A DNA stretch of 64,000 nt from Hymenolepis diminuta (lineage: Eukaryota > Platyhelminthes > Cestoda > Cyclophyllidea > Hymenolepididae), in contig CAADRB010000084.1 of NCBI GenBank assembly GCA_900708905.1, positions 225,997-289,996 on the forward strand. Reading direction: 5' to 3'. This document shows, one piece after another, positions 11,468-23,500 of this stretch. The translations under genes and the position numbers were made by a program. The notes under the pieces were generated by a model that saw nothing but the letters and a program-made list of their open reading frames with translations, did not search any database and was not told the origin of the DNA. Each line of letters opens with the position of its first letter. Position 1 is the stretch's first letter.

Positions 11468-11683
11468 TTAGAAAATTTCGATGTCTGGTAGGGTTTCTGA
11501 GACAATCTGCATAGACAGCTTGCTTAGGTAATCGTAATCGGCAGCATCAAATCGCCATGAATGCATCTTCTTTTCTATCACGATTTTCGAGGAAGTTACA
11601 ACACACCCTTTATGGGCTCCATACACTCTATTTATCTCTCTGGTTGCAGCTTCTTCTAACAACTTCCATCGAAGGCAGCTTAC
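11468..11683 (-). CDS. unassigned exon-like coding stretch ending in a stop
   Basis: About 71 open codons on the minus strand end at TAA 11470-11468. Composition is protein-like, with charged and aromatic residues (EEAATREINRVYGAHKG, KKMHSWRFDAADYDYLSKL, ending in LPDIEIF). There is no good ATG at its start and the upstream AG has no pyrimidine tract, so it would have to be the last exon of a gene whose other exons I cannot find. I do not recognise the family. It might instead be a gene remnant carried with the duplicated cullin-like block just upstream. Confidence 0.3.
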   Translation of the reverse strand, partial: VSCLRWKLLEEAATREINRVYGAHKGCVVTSSKIVIEKKMHSWRFDAADYDYLSKLSMQIVSETLPDIEIF

Positions 11684-12261
11684 CTACATTTTTATGTTCA
11701 ACCACTCTCCCTGATAATTCGTATTAAAGTAATATCCTTAAGTAATCTATCCTCTTTATCTCTATGGCTCTAAATCTGGTGTCCCTCTGGCCCTATCTCC
11801 CTAAAATAGGTGCTCATCAACTTATAACCCTCAATATCGTTAGGCCGAAAAAGACGTCATAGTAAATGCAGTAGTTAAACCATGTGGAAGAATCTATTAT
11901 ACATTATAGAATATTACAGACCAGGAGATAAATTTAACCCCAAACATGGTAAAAGGGTCAGCAAATCAGAGTTACTTTTAGATAGGCGGTAAAGGTTGAT
12001 GGTTTAGTCATTTCCGCTTTTTAAACACCCACAATCCAGCAATAAAAAAAGCAACAAATTCTTTCAATTTTCTCCTTCGAACTCGAAAACAGCAGAGCAA
12101 ATGATGGAGCGGAGTTGGGGCAATGACGAAGTAAGCAGAATTATAGTCGGAGATGATAAACGAGAATGACGATTGAGAAGCGCCAGTTTACCTATTCCTA
12201 CCCTAGCCGATCGCTGCCATTAGCCAACATTTTATATTCAAAAGTTATTGAGGATTCTACA
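11684..12261. other. intergenic, nothing recognised
   Basis: No exon, repeat copy or regulatory motif that I can support. Confidence 0.4.
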
Positions 12262-13450
12262 CTTACATGTTTTAGGCCACCACGAAATACTTTATGTCAT
12301 TACGAATGCATTTTTCTAGCAAGTTGGCACTCATTCTTACCATCATCCCTAGTTCTTTCGAAATTGCATGAAATAAGGAGAAAAAATGGTCATATTAACT
12401 AAAAATAAAGAAGACAGCGATACTGAAAGAGATCATGCATGCCTAACTTAATGCCTACTATTTAAATTTCGGAAAAGTATAACCATAATCGAACTGGGAC
12501 TTCAATCCTTTTAAGTGGTACCATCTCAGAATATTCATTTTTATAAATCAAATCATACATTAACGCTAAATTCGTATATGTCAAGAGAAAAATGGAGAAA
12601 TAGAGTTAAATTTGCAAAGATCTACTACCATAACTGACACTGAGCAGTTGGTGTTGTCCTTTATAACAATGGGGATTCCTCCATCATTCAAACATGTTTC
12701 TGCAATTTTGGGACCAAATAAGGGCAGACATTCTGTCTTTCTCTTTTCACTTCTTCGTTAAGGTAGTTCAACAAGCATGGGTACTGAAAGGCGGCCTCTA
12801 TTCGAGTAGTAAAGCCTGCTTCACAAAAATCGCATTTGCTAGTCAAAATCGCTCAATTTTCCGGTCTTCATGGTTTGTAAAATTTATTTACCCCAATTGA
12901 CAATTTGCACTCAAATAACAAAAATGCTAGACATCAACCTTCATGAGAACCTAGTTTCCTTTTAAGCAATATGACAGAACTTCATAATATCTATGTTTTA
13001 ATTTATAATTTTATTAGGTTTGGGAAATTAAAATTTTTACAGGCGAAAATCTTTTAACTTTTCTTGATCACCATAAGGAGGGCCTACTTTAAAGTCGCAT
13101 TAATTCATTAAAGTCTCTCAGTTTTTGGTTCATAAAATTTTTCTGATGAATACATGCGTTCGCTTAGGTAGCTCCAGTGTAACAATGAATTCTCATCCAA
13201 CAAAACAGCAGAAGCTGAGCTTGGTTCTCTGCCATGCTACTCCCTAAATGGGTTTTTTAATAAATGCAATTTTCTTCCGATGGAAATTAATTAGAACACT
13301 TTTTAAGACATTTGCCAATTTTTTGAAGAAAGAACTCAATTGTTAGTAAAGCAAAGCACGAATTGGATAGTGACAATAAATTCCTAAACATAAAACTCAT
13401 CTAAAGAAAATTTCAGCCAATCATCGGATATCAAAGTCACTTTGCAATCG
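12262..13450 (-). pseudogene. second, decayed copy of the cullin-like segment
   Basis: Colinear with about 446-1480 in the same orientation. The exon B counterpart (12,275-12,365) still reads ANLLEKCIRND on the minus strand, matching AKLLEECFRNN in the left copy. It then goes out of frame, and its acceptor AG has been lost (TTATTTCATG instead of TTATTTCAGG). The exon A counterpart near 13,160-13,250 reads REPSSASAVLLDENSLLHW with a stop just upstream. Similarity extends through intron sequence (GGTTCATAAAATTT at 13,127 and 1,122; GAAAGAACTCAATTGTTAGT at 13,325). It was therefore copied at DNA level rather than from mRNA. About 280 extra bases lie at 12.69-12.97 kb. Confidence 0.45.
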
Positions 13451-14121
13451 AATTAGGGCTTTTAGATAGGCACTCCTTTGATATTCAGGTAAAGCCAAAA
13501 TATATTTCACCTGTTATCAAAACATACTTCCTTTCGAGCTTCAAAATGGTTATCAAAAACCTGCTTGAATTTATTTTTACGCAACTGGTGCGGGTTCTCA
13601 TGAGCGTAGGCGTCGGACTTTCTTGATCCAAGTCAGTTAACCCCCTGAGTTTAGGGGTAAGCTTCATTCAAGGGATCGGCAATTTAAAACCCCTTCCAGC
13701 ATCGATCGAATGTGCACGTTGATTTTAGATACAGGTAAGTATTTCTCCCGACCCAACTAATCAAGGTTATTCAATTAAAAAAATTGACTACTGGAAAATG
13801 AGTGATATTTGTAACATCGTGGGACATTTAGACGAGAGTTATTGGCAAATTATAATCTGAATGATCTAATCAGAGGATTGTAACCATTTGCTTATTGCTA
13901 AAGTTAGCGTCATTTTTACTATAACGTCCGAATAAATAGCATACAATCGAAATTGCTTGACTCTTTTCCAAATAGAGTTTCCAGACTGTGAATTCTGCCT
14001 TCACATTATGGTAATTTATGGTCTGGTTATAAAATTTGCAAGAAGAAAGAATCCTGTTTTCCGGGAACTTCTAGGAGTTATCGGTTGAGAATACGGTAGT
14101 TCACTCCTAGCCATTCTGTCG
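13451..14121. other. intergenic, nothing recognised
   Basis: A 60-codon open stretch at 13,485-13,667 (minus) has no splice or family support. Otherwise plain A+T-rich sequence. Confidence 0.4.
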
Positions 14122-14330
14122 GCCACACTCCCCCATTTAGCGTGTTCGTATGCGAAATCGAAGGTCACGGGTTCAATGTTCATCCGGCGAGTGGAATGGC
14201 CTACTGCACTAGTTAAGTATGGCTGTCAATGAGGGTAGTTTCTCATCAGGGCAGCTTCCTGATACTGCCCCTTTACCTGATAAAAGCAGCGAAAAACGCC
14301 TTTCTTGAAAATTAAAAGCCTCATTGCCTC
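14122..14330 (+). mobile_element. tRNA-headed repeat, head only
   Basis: A diverged A-box region (CCCCATTTAGCGTGTTCG) is followed by GGTCACGGGTTCAATG, GGAATGGCCTACTGCACTAG and a tail (CTGATAAAAGCAGCG...AAGCC) that matches the other copies in order. The body seen at 7.5 and 16.3 kb is absent. Confidence 0.6.
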
Positions 14331-16078
14331 AAGTATCTCTTCCTGTTTAATTATTTGTAGTATATTCGTTAATGATTCCAGTAGTTCATTAAAATAAGCA
14401 GCTCTAAAAGAGATCGGGAAATAGATAAGCTCCAAATTACTCTCTCAAATTTCTTTTGTAAAAGTTAGCCATGTTGATAATACTCGGATTAAATGTATTT
14501 TTAAATTGCAGTAATTATAGCCAAATTCTTCTTTTCAACATTTTTTTGCGAAATTGCATGAGAAGGTTAATAAATCTGATATTGAAAATTAATCCACTCA
14601 ATCATCTCTGCATCCGTTTCAGCCTCCGGAATAAGTGACCTCAAAGCATTTTTTCATTCAGATAGACACATGATACCAACCTTCGAATATTCAGTGAGAC
14701 TAACACAAATTGTCATTCTTTGTTGAGGTCCTAAAGTATTTTAAACTGAAGATTTTAGTAAGAATTAAATAAATGCAAGTGTTCGCACTTGCTAAATTTC
14801 ATTTTGAGGTCGATAAGATCGAACGGCCGCCCTGACGGCTACGTGATTTAAATGCTTCCTTATTAGCCATTACTGGATTTTGTATTCGAAATAAATAATA
14901 AATCAGACTTTTAGATGGATGAAATAAAATATAGCTCTTTCCCTCTCAAAGACCAAACAGATCTGATAGTGTTTAAATATGCATAAAAGTGTAGTGCATA
15001 TTAATATTAATTAAATAACAAATATATACTTGTTGTGGAGGACGACTGGTACTTCTAACGGATAAGTATTTCGTCCACAGTATTAGGTCGCTGAAGTTAA
15101 TCCGGCCTTAATACCTGCCCCGTAACACTAAATCCCAGAGGTCGGATGAACAAGTAGAAACAAGTATGAAAATGTAGTTTTGGGAATTGTTTGATGTAGA
15201 ATTTTATTATCATTACGAGATTTCGCATATGAGTGAGCTCGGGTAGGCCCAAATAGGATAAAAATATCTTTGCTTGTTTCATGCACCTGCTCACGACTGT
15301 AATAAAACGCAAATGAGTCAAAGCAGCATGACTATTCATTCAATTAGATCAACTGGCCAACAAGTTTTGAATGCCATTGACATTTAATGGCTTTATTTCA
15401 CTCCCTATTCAATAGGTGCCTGAAGTACGCGAATCAATGTGTTCGTGAATTACACTTAATGAAAACATTAGGACAGTACTATTAATGCATTTTTCTTACA
15501 TTAAATATTTTTACTTCAATAATTCTATCAGTGGGGTTTGGCGGTCAAAATACTTTTGATAATTCAATGTGTACTACTAGCTCGTGATTAAATCTCATGA
15601 AAGTTCTTTTGCTTTGCAATGGATACTAATAATAATAATCGTACACAAAGTATCAGCACATGGTCCATTTTGACTAAGGAAAGCTGATGGACAGAGAAAG
15701 CTGCAGATAGTAATGGGATATTTATCGTTTAGAGATCAACATTACACCCTATAAATCTATTATAAGTAGTCGAATGAATTCTCCCTTTCTTACAATATTT
15801 CTGAATGATATATTTTCTTTGTGTTTGCAACGAGACTAGAAACAGTTTTAAAATTAAAAAAAATCCTTATTTTACTCAATCAAATTCAGCTACTCAGGAA
15901 GAGGTTCAGAAGGGTAAAATATCTTTTCAAATTCATGGGCCAATAGCTGAACATTGGCAATACCCACTATTATGTACCTTTGACGTACTCTAGTAGTAGT
16001 TGAAATAGGATGATAGCAAGAGGACCAGAAAGAAGTCTAGATGGTGACTAACAAGTTTTAATTACGAAATATCACATC
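14331..16078. other. intergenic, nothing recognised
   Basis: No gene or repeat copy that I can support. Open stretches at 15,097-15,339 (minus) and 15,805-15,993 (plus) lack splice or family support. Confidence 0.4.
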
Positions 16079-16690
16079 GGTGGCGCATTGGTTAACGTAT
16101 TCGTTTGCCGTGTCGGAGGTCACAAATCCGATTTTCATTGACGCGCACTCACTGAACGGAATTGCCACCTACACTGGTTTTGTCTGGATAATTTGGAGGA
16201 TGGCAGAATTCGAGCCTCTCTCTAGAGTGTCACTATGGTGCCACACTCTACCAAAATAAGCGCTGGAAAGCAATTTCCTAAATGGGCTTCGGTATTATTA
16301 TTAATATTATTCCTATTACTCAAATTTTGCACTTTTTAATTGTGGGAAGTAAGTGAAGTCGGTTAAGAGAAAGTTCAATAAACGATAAAGGGGAATGAAT
16401 TAAAACGGTACTGGGAACAACGTCAAGGTACCAAAGAGTCTTAATTTGTGCGATTCGGGTTCGGGTTATACAGTATTTACCAGATGGGTATCTTACACAA
16501 AAATTCAACGTTTATGGTTCGTTCCCAAGAATTGAGACAAATGCCTGAAGATGATGTCCAGTGCTTGTTGACTGAATTTTTAATCAGGAAGTCAGTCCTA
16601 CGGTTTCATTTTCGATTTTTGTCCAGTGGTTGAGAAGGTAAATATTTTTAGGCAGATTACAGTTTTAGTATAGCAGGTTCGAGTTAGAAG
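16079..16690 (+). mobile_element. tRNA-headed repeat, full copy (head and body)
   Basis: Starts with GGTGGCGCATTGGTTAACG, the best A-box region of the family, followed by TCGGAGGTCAC and a decayed B box (AAATCCGATTTT). Then come GCGCACTCACTGAACGGAAT, a GATGGCAGAATTCGAG segment and AATGGGCTTCGG. The body from about 16,305 includes TTTAATTGTGGGAAGTAAG, GAAAGTTCAATAAACGATAA, GATGTCCAGTGCTTGTTGAC and ends near TTTAGTATAGCAG. It is colinear with 7243-7875. Confidence 0.7.
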
Positions 16691-18983
16691 GGCTAACATA
16701 GAAGGGCTCTCTAAGGAATTATTTTTATTATAAAATGTCAAGTCAAATTAAAAGTTTAACCATTTAAAAATGAATAACATGAGAAAAAACACATCTCTAG
16801 GGCTACCCATCATTCAAATTTAAGGTAGTAAACAAGGGAATCGGGTTGAATAAGCATATATGGTATGGGGAACCGAAAAGAGAACATATATTTGGTGCTG
16901 AGGTCTGCTCGAGGTGCCGTATTCCTTTAGCCATATGCAAAAATGCGATTTTTCATGTGGTCAGATTTCAGTATAATTCAGAAGATCATTGCGTATTCAA
17001 AAGCGAGAATGGAAATTGTTTCTTCTTTTAATTGCCCTTGCGTACATCAGAGAGCACTTCATTATTAAAAGTTCTGTCTGGTTTACCTACTTAAGAAGGT
17101 ACCAATTTCATATATGAAGTTCGTTAATCAGTCGGTTTTACAAATAGCGATTAGGAAAGGTGTAAACCGATTAAACAGGAATTCAAGTTATTGGATTAAT
17201 ACAAGCAAGCCCACGTTTCAAAGTGTTCCTAAATTAATAACTGTGGCAATTCAAAATCATAACAAGCAAAATTGTTAATTAATCTAGTAAATGACAAACA
17301 TGCGGAAAGGGTCAAAAAGGAATAAAAAATTAAGTAAGAATACCGAGAAACCTGCTTTTCAGTAAAATCTAGAATCAATGGGTTACCCGTTTTCTCAAAA
17401 CAAATGTAATTGAAAAGGAATTTATTGCGAAGTTCTAATTTTTGACATTTTATACCTGAGTTACTGGATGAGTTTTTGTTATAACCTTACTAGTCTCCCA
17501 AAATAACCTACCAAAACCAGAAATAGCTAATAGTATAGAATTAACGTTGCTTTACTCCAAAATTATGCAAGGCAACGACCCTCTAATTTAGTACTTTATG
17601 CCAAACATGCAAATTTTTGGAACAATGAACAAAAAATTGTTAATATAATTGTTTGATTAAAAGTTATTCATTTTATATGACAGGCCTTGTCTGCGATATT
17701 TAGAGTTAGTTGGTAACTAATTGATTCAATGAAATGGTTGGCAATATTAATTTGATTCAATACTGTCTTCTCACAGTCATGTAGTTGGGAATAATGAAGC
17801 TGATTTATCATGATGAGTCCTATGGAAGTTAGTATTTAATTATCCAGGATGACAAAGAGAAGCGGTTCTGGATATCAGTTGGTACTGTAGGAGTGTAACA
17901 CACTCGAGATTCTTATCCATTGACAGGTACTAGAGGTAGTTTAAAATAAATTTTTTTTCTTTTATCTTCTTGATAGTAAATTGGAATGGGTCCATTGTTG
18001 GTGAATTGTTAGTGACTTGAATAATTTCTCCAAAGTTCAGCAAATAATACAGTTGTTGCTAGAAATAATGATACTACATGTCCTACAACAGTGCTGTACC
18101 AACTTTTCCATATTGCTCATTAGTGAACTTTCTTTTTTCTCCATTAAGGCTAACTGAAGTTTTTTTCTATGACACCATTCTGATATTTATCTTATAGTTA
18201 TTTTTTGATTACTGAATGAATCTGATTGATTTATTTTATAATGTGAACATAACGAGCCTTTATAAGTCGAAACGCATCACTGGCCAATCACAGTTACTCG
18301 GGAATAAGTAGAAGTACTTTTCTCCAAATTTATTACTCACCTATAAGACCAGATGTCTGACATTAAGGAGAAAATGAAGAACTGTGCGTATTTGTAATTT
18401 ATGATGTTTAGAGAAATTTCCCTTTCAATGAAAATTTAATTGATAAATAAACGAATGATTATATACGTATTTATCTTTTTTATTAAGTATCAATTTTAAT
18501 TATAGGAGAAGTTCTAAAAAGTGAACAGTAAAATAGTGCAATGAAGTACGAATGGTAAAGACCAGAGAAAAGAGGAGAAAAACCGGAATATCGGCAGCAT
18601 ACGGCTAATTTAAATTCGTTAGTTTATGCTTTTTACTTTATGAGCAAAATTAATTTAGTTATGATTTAATTACTTAGATTACTCATTTTGTTGTTCAAAT
18701 AATGTCACATAATCATCAGTTGATTAAATAAAATAATTGATCATGTCATACTGATAAAATTGTCTCTTCTAGAAGGAAGGTCGGATAATTTGTATCAATT
18801 AAGAGGCTTTATACGTCCACCAGTGCTTCAGTAAGGTGGACGATAGATTATAAAATAAGAGAACAAAATATTTATCCAGACGACTCTTAGAGAAAACTCA
18901 TGCTTGCATGACTTTAACACGTTTTGTTCAATTACTGCGTCAGTAATTCACCACGAAGTACTGCTGAAGTAGAGTTATATAGG
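16691..18983. other. intergenic, nothing recognised
   Basis: Plain A+T-rich sequence. A CATGATGAGTCC motif at 17,808-17,822 was examined and rejected as a ribozyme core. Confidence 0.4.
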
Positions 18984-19010
18984 ATATATATATATATATA
19001 TATATATATA
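18984..19010. repeat. (AT)n microsatellite
   Basis: Uninterrupted alternating A and T for about 27 bases. Confidence 0.95.
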
Positions 19011-21419
19011 GACTAGACAGAGTTAAAAAGCTAATCTAAAGGGGGTTTAGCAGTTCAAAAGAAAAAATCCAGCAGGCTTAATGTTTAAAATTATTATTAA
19101 AAGTGATATTTGGTAAAGATTAATAGAAGATTTTTAAGAGATTTTGAATTGGAATAATCCCATTTATTTTTGAACATTTGCCTTTTATGTACACACCCCG
19201 GAAAATAAAAGAACAAAAACTTTTGTATTTAACAATATAAAAAAATTTACTTTTATTGAGATTACCACATTAAAACAATTTGGATTTATGTAAACATCTT
19301 AATTACATATAGGTACATACCGACGTCATTTAGGCGAATAAGATAATTATAACCACCCAAGATGACAAAAAATACCTCTTATTTTGTTTCGATGGATTAG
19401 TTTAAGGAAATGTGAAATCGGGCCTTCACCCTTTTACTTGACCAACGACACAGATTTTAGGACAAAAAAGGGTTGATAATTCAGAATACTGTTTTGTACT
19501 CGAAAAATGGTTAAACTTCTGAGGAGACTATTATTATTATCAATATAACTTGTCAATCTTTGAAATTAAATATATAGAAACACATCAGGTTGAGTTGTGG
19601 CCTTTATCTAAAATTTTTAAACAGAAATTACTTTTTATTCTTCACTGCAATGAATCATTTTGCCGGTTTTCTTATTACGTGTGCTTTAAGTTTTATCACA
19701 CTAATAAAGGAAAGATAAAGTGAAAGTTGGAAAGAACTATAGGCGTATCTGGAACTGCTTTGTCCTCAAGAATTTCTTGAGATTTGGAAAATTCCAGTTC
19801 ATTAAGCTTTTGTAATTCATTTTTAAAGATCGCAGTAGACTGATATTTCTCAAAAACGAAGACTTTCAAAAAGTATCTACTTTTGAGACTAAATATTTCA
19901 CTGGGTAGATTAAATTGGTATAAAACAAAAAGTTATATTTTGCAAGTCGGATGATTTGAAATATTTAATGAATAAAAGCACGAATTTACAAAAGACTGAT
20001 TACAACGCACTGATTTATCTCCTAGAATTGCGTGTACAAAAGTGTTATTAGACTCAAGGCAGAACATTGATAGAGGTTATCAAAGACAGCCTAAGTATCA
20101 CCTTGGGTGCAAAGTCCGTAAATTAACACATCCATGAAAAAGAATGATTGGCAGAATAGATATATGCTCCCTACATGCAAAACTAATACAAAATGTAATC
20201 AAATGATTTTTATAATTGAATTTGTAATCATCAGATATGTTTTGTAATTTAGTAAACTTTAAAATGATTGTACGTTAAAATTTCGGTGTTTAATAGAGAA
20301 TGTTCTTTACATGATTATTAATGGAATCTTACAGTTTGAGTGCAGGATAAGCATCAGAATAAATGGAATGGCAGACAAGTTTAATAAGATATTAAGCGGG
20401 TAGGGTTCTCAAAAATAATTAGGTAATAAAGCAAACATATCATACATTGATTTCTGTATATATTCAAAATGGGGAGTTTCCAATTTGATATATCCTAATG
20501 TTTGACCATCATTTGACTCCAAACTTCACGGATGGCGTAATGTCCACTACATAGATTATTGATCGTTTGATTAAATTCTGCGGTCGATTATGCTACTCAA
20601 TTTATTTGTACAGATCAAATTTAAATATACAGATTTGTATAAATTTAAATAATTATTAAATATATTTACTGCCCCATCGGTTATTGTTGAAAATAAGCAA
20701 TTATTTCATTAGATGCAAGCAATTCTAACTAAATCCTGATTAAGTATACAGGCACCAAACGGTAAATAACTAAAGCGTCAAGTTGGAATTTATTCCAGCT
20801 AAAATATGAACTCAAATTTCAAACGCAATATTTTAATACCTGCCCCAAGTTTGGGTTAGCTTTCTGTATATTTCTGCATTTATATATTTCTCTGAATATT
20901 ACAGGTGAGTAGTTGGGTAATAAATACGTAATATATATTATCGTATTTTTAAGTATTTTTCAATATTTTTGTTTTTTTGCGATTTGAAATTGCAAATTAA
21001 TGCAAAAAATCGTCTTCTATGCTCAACAGATGTATAAGTAGCTAATCTCATTCACAGTGGAATTTATTATAAAAATCAACGCAAAAATATAAAATCTGGA
21101 TTGGCTGTCAAGTAAGCTAAATTAATCAAACAAAACAAATTGCTTGCGCATTATTGGATTGTTTTGAAGGCCTAATATTACTGCTTGCATTATACAAATT
21201 TTCAAAATGTTTAATCACCTGGTTAATATTAAGCACTGTCATGAGAGTATGTGTATCTATTATAGCATAGAAAATAAACTATGTAATGTATAATAAAAAA
21301 ACATACATATCCAACTTAAAGACCATGAGTTTTGAAAAGCGATATTTAATCTGAGTCTTTAATAAAATTTTATTTAAGAAAAAATTTTTAATCAAAAAGG
21401 AAAGAAGAACAAAAACAGA
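19011..21419. other. intergenic, nothing recognised
   Basis: No coding or repeat feature that I can support. Confidence 0.4.
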
Positions 21420-21650
21420 TGACGCCTGCGGAAGCAAAAAAATATTTTCCGAGAAGGGTTATCTTAAGGTTTATGCTGTCTGAGTCAATAACCACTGTGC
21501 ATATTGCTCAGGGAATTCTTTGTACAAATCCAAGCTTGAACAAAAGGAACTCCCCTTCATGGTTAGAAGATGGTTAAGAATTTCTTTAGTTGGAATAATC
21601 AATAATAGTTGTAATCTTATAAAAATCCTCAGTTTTAGCGTTATTAATGA
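21420..21650 (-). mobile_element. decayed retrotransposon reverse-transcriptase fragment
   Basis: On the minus strand, IPTKEILNHLL is followed by FCSSLDLYKEF, which fits the Ty3/Gypsy-type reverse transcriptase pattern P-x-x-x-x-h-L...F-S-S-L-D-L. After one frame change, ITLLGKYFF appears about 29 residues downstream, where that family usually has P-x-G-x-Y-x-F. The catalytic Y-x-D-D region and other pol domains are not visible, the frame is broken, and no flanking long repeats were found. This looks like a dead remnant of an LTR retrotransposon. The match is by motif and spacing from memory. Confidence 0.4.
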
Positions 21651-23316
21651 TTGGACTCGGATAGTATATGTTGCAAATTGCATGCAAAAGTTAGTAGAAA
21701 AGAACGACTTTCTTTTTTATCAGACAGGTCACTTTTTTACAAAATTGAAGTTATTAATTGAATTCTGGTTCTTTATTTTAAGATGTCTAAGACTGCTACT
21801 TATTAGAGACAAAATCGGTATTTTTGATACTCTCAACAAAATTCTCTTCTCACTCTTGTATATGGGAATAAAACATCCTCACTACTATATTAGTGACCAG
21901 AGAGATAGCCACTCAGTTCGATATCCCAAAGTGGTATAGAGATGCTACATCTCAAAATGCTAAAGTAAATAGATTTACTTTCACGCACATGAAGACATGT
22001 TTTAAGAGTATTATTAAATTGTGTCATTATTTATCTTAAAAGCTGTTAAGTTGGAAGGTCACTAGTTTCTGTTGATTTAAAGAAAGAGGGGCAAGGCTCA
22101 GAGTCGAGCCAAATAAAAACCGTCGATTTCATAAATACCAAAGTAGGCATGTTTTCAAATTTTTATCCAATACACCTCCAACAGATATCAATCTATTCAC
22201 GTAATTACAACTTGGAATTTACTTTCCTTCTGGTTCTAGATTTGAGTATACGTGTATTAAAACCGATTATCTTAAAGTACATTAGTTTATAATAGTAGAT
22301 AGTGCCACAAATTACTTCTGCATGGTCCAAGAGTAGTAAGTACATGATTTGCAGTTAGTACAGGTAAAATAAGTTTTATGACACTACTAATTGATTTGAA
22401 CTTTTAAATGATTTAATCAAATTACAAATCTTAATAGATAATCCAAACATAGTTTCATTAATTTATATAACATGGCGTCCTATTTTTATTAATGACTGCC
22501 ATTATTACTCTCGGCAAAGTAATTTTATCTCTGAAAGCGCAAAATTGTCTGATGTAGGAAAAAATGTAGTGGAAACAAATTTGTAATTAATTTGAATCTG
22601 AATTTATCCGATTCCTTCCATTTTGCTCCAGATACAAATCTAAAAAAATTCATTTAGGATTTATTCAAAGTCAATAATTTCAGAGTAAAGATTTCACAAT
22701 TATTGAGAATTCTTTAATTATTAAAGTTGTATTTTTTTTCCAATTATTTTAAACGAAAAAAGCATTCAACTGTCAAGTCACGAGCCGTGTTTTGCAATCC
22801 AATTCGAAGAGTGTCATTGTCAAAGCCACTAGAAAAGAGTCAAACAAATGTAGTTAAAAACACTGCCATTTTTAGTTTAATCAAATTGCAAAATCCTCCA
22901 CAAATCTGACATTGGGAAAATTGCCCTAAACTTTAATCGATTTTAAGTAATAACGCTATATTTGGAACTAAATAATTTTAGAGAACATTAGGGACAGAAT
23001 CTATTAAAGTTATAAGTATCAAATACAGGCAGAGATAGATTTTTTTGGAATAAAGCGATCTACTGTTAAGAGATTGTGCAAAAGAGAGGTTGGACATGAC
23101 GACAAAAGGATTCCAATTAAAAAGTTTAAAGAGAAGACTAAATGGTATATAGAGATCCATTGCATCTCTCTACATATAGCGATGCTTGGGGAATATAGCT
23201 GAACTATTGCCCGTCTAATTTGTTAAAATAGTATTTAGATAGAAGGCACGCCTGTGACGAGCAAGTTACATTAGAAAAAAAATATAAACCGCGTACGAGA
23301 AAGTGAGAGTAGGTTT
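21651..23316. other. intergenic, nothing recognised
   Basis: The long plus-strand open stretch covering 21,520-21,939 overlaps the antisense reverse-transcriptase remnant and is not supported. No other feature. Confidence 0.35.
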
Positions 23317-23500
23317 GGTGGCGCTCTAGTAACCGTGCACGTCTGCCACGGCTTTGATTCTCATCGGTGTACAGCCAGTGAGCAGAATGGTCAACCGCAG
23401 TGGCTAAGCCTGTTCAATATAGAGGGCGGCAGAATTTGAGTATCTTGGCAGGTAGGGTCCATGATGTCACTAACCACCTGACAGAAGATAAGAAGATTCT
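23317..23500 (+). mobile_element. tRNA-headed repeat, head only
   Basis: Begins GGTGGCGCTCTAGTAACCG, then GTGCACGTCTGCCACG. A short deletion runs into the B box (GCTTTGATTCTCATCGG), followed by CAGCCAGTGAGCAGAATGG, AGAGGGCGGCAGAATTTGAG and GGGTCCATGATGTCAC. It has the best-preserved 3' half of the head in the window. Confidence 0.65.

Noticed and set aside
14276..14417. Minus-strand exon-like stretch with AG and GT ends that seemed to resemble a cullin KDVF segment
   Set aside because: Much of it, including the cullin-like wording, is the antisense of the tRNA-headed repeat tail at 14,260-14,330. The match is coincidental.
17806..17836. Hammerhead-ribozyme-like motif (ATGATGAGTCC followed by GGA)
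   Set aside because: The core needs CUGAUGA and a GAAA after stem II; the first is changed and the second is absent.
21520..21939. 139-codon plus-strand open frame
   Set aside because: It overlaps the antisense reverse-transcriptase motifs, has biased A+T-rich composition and matches nothing I recognise.
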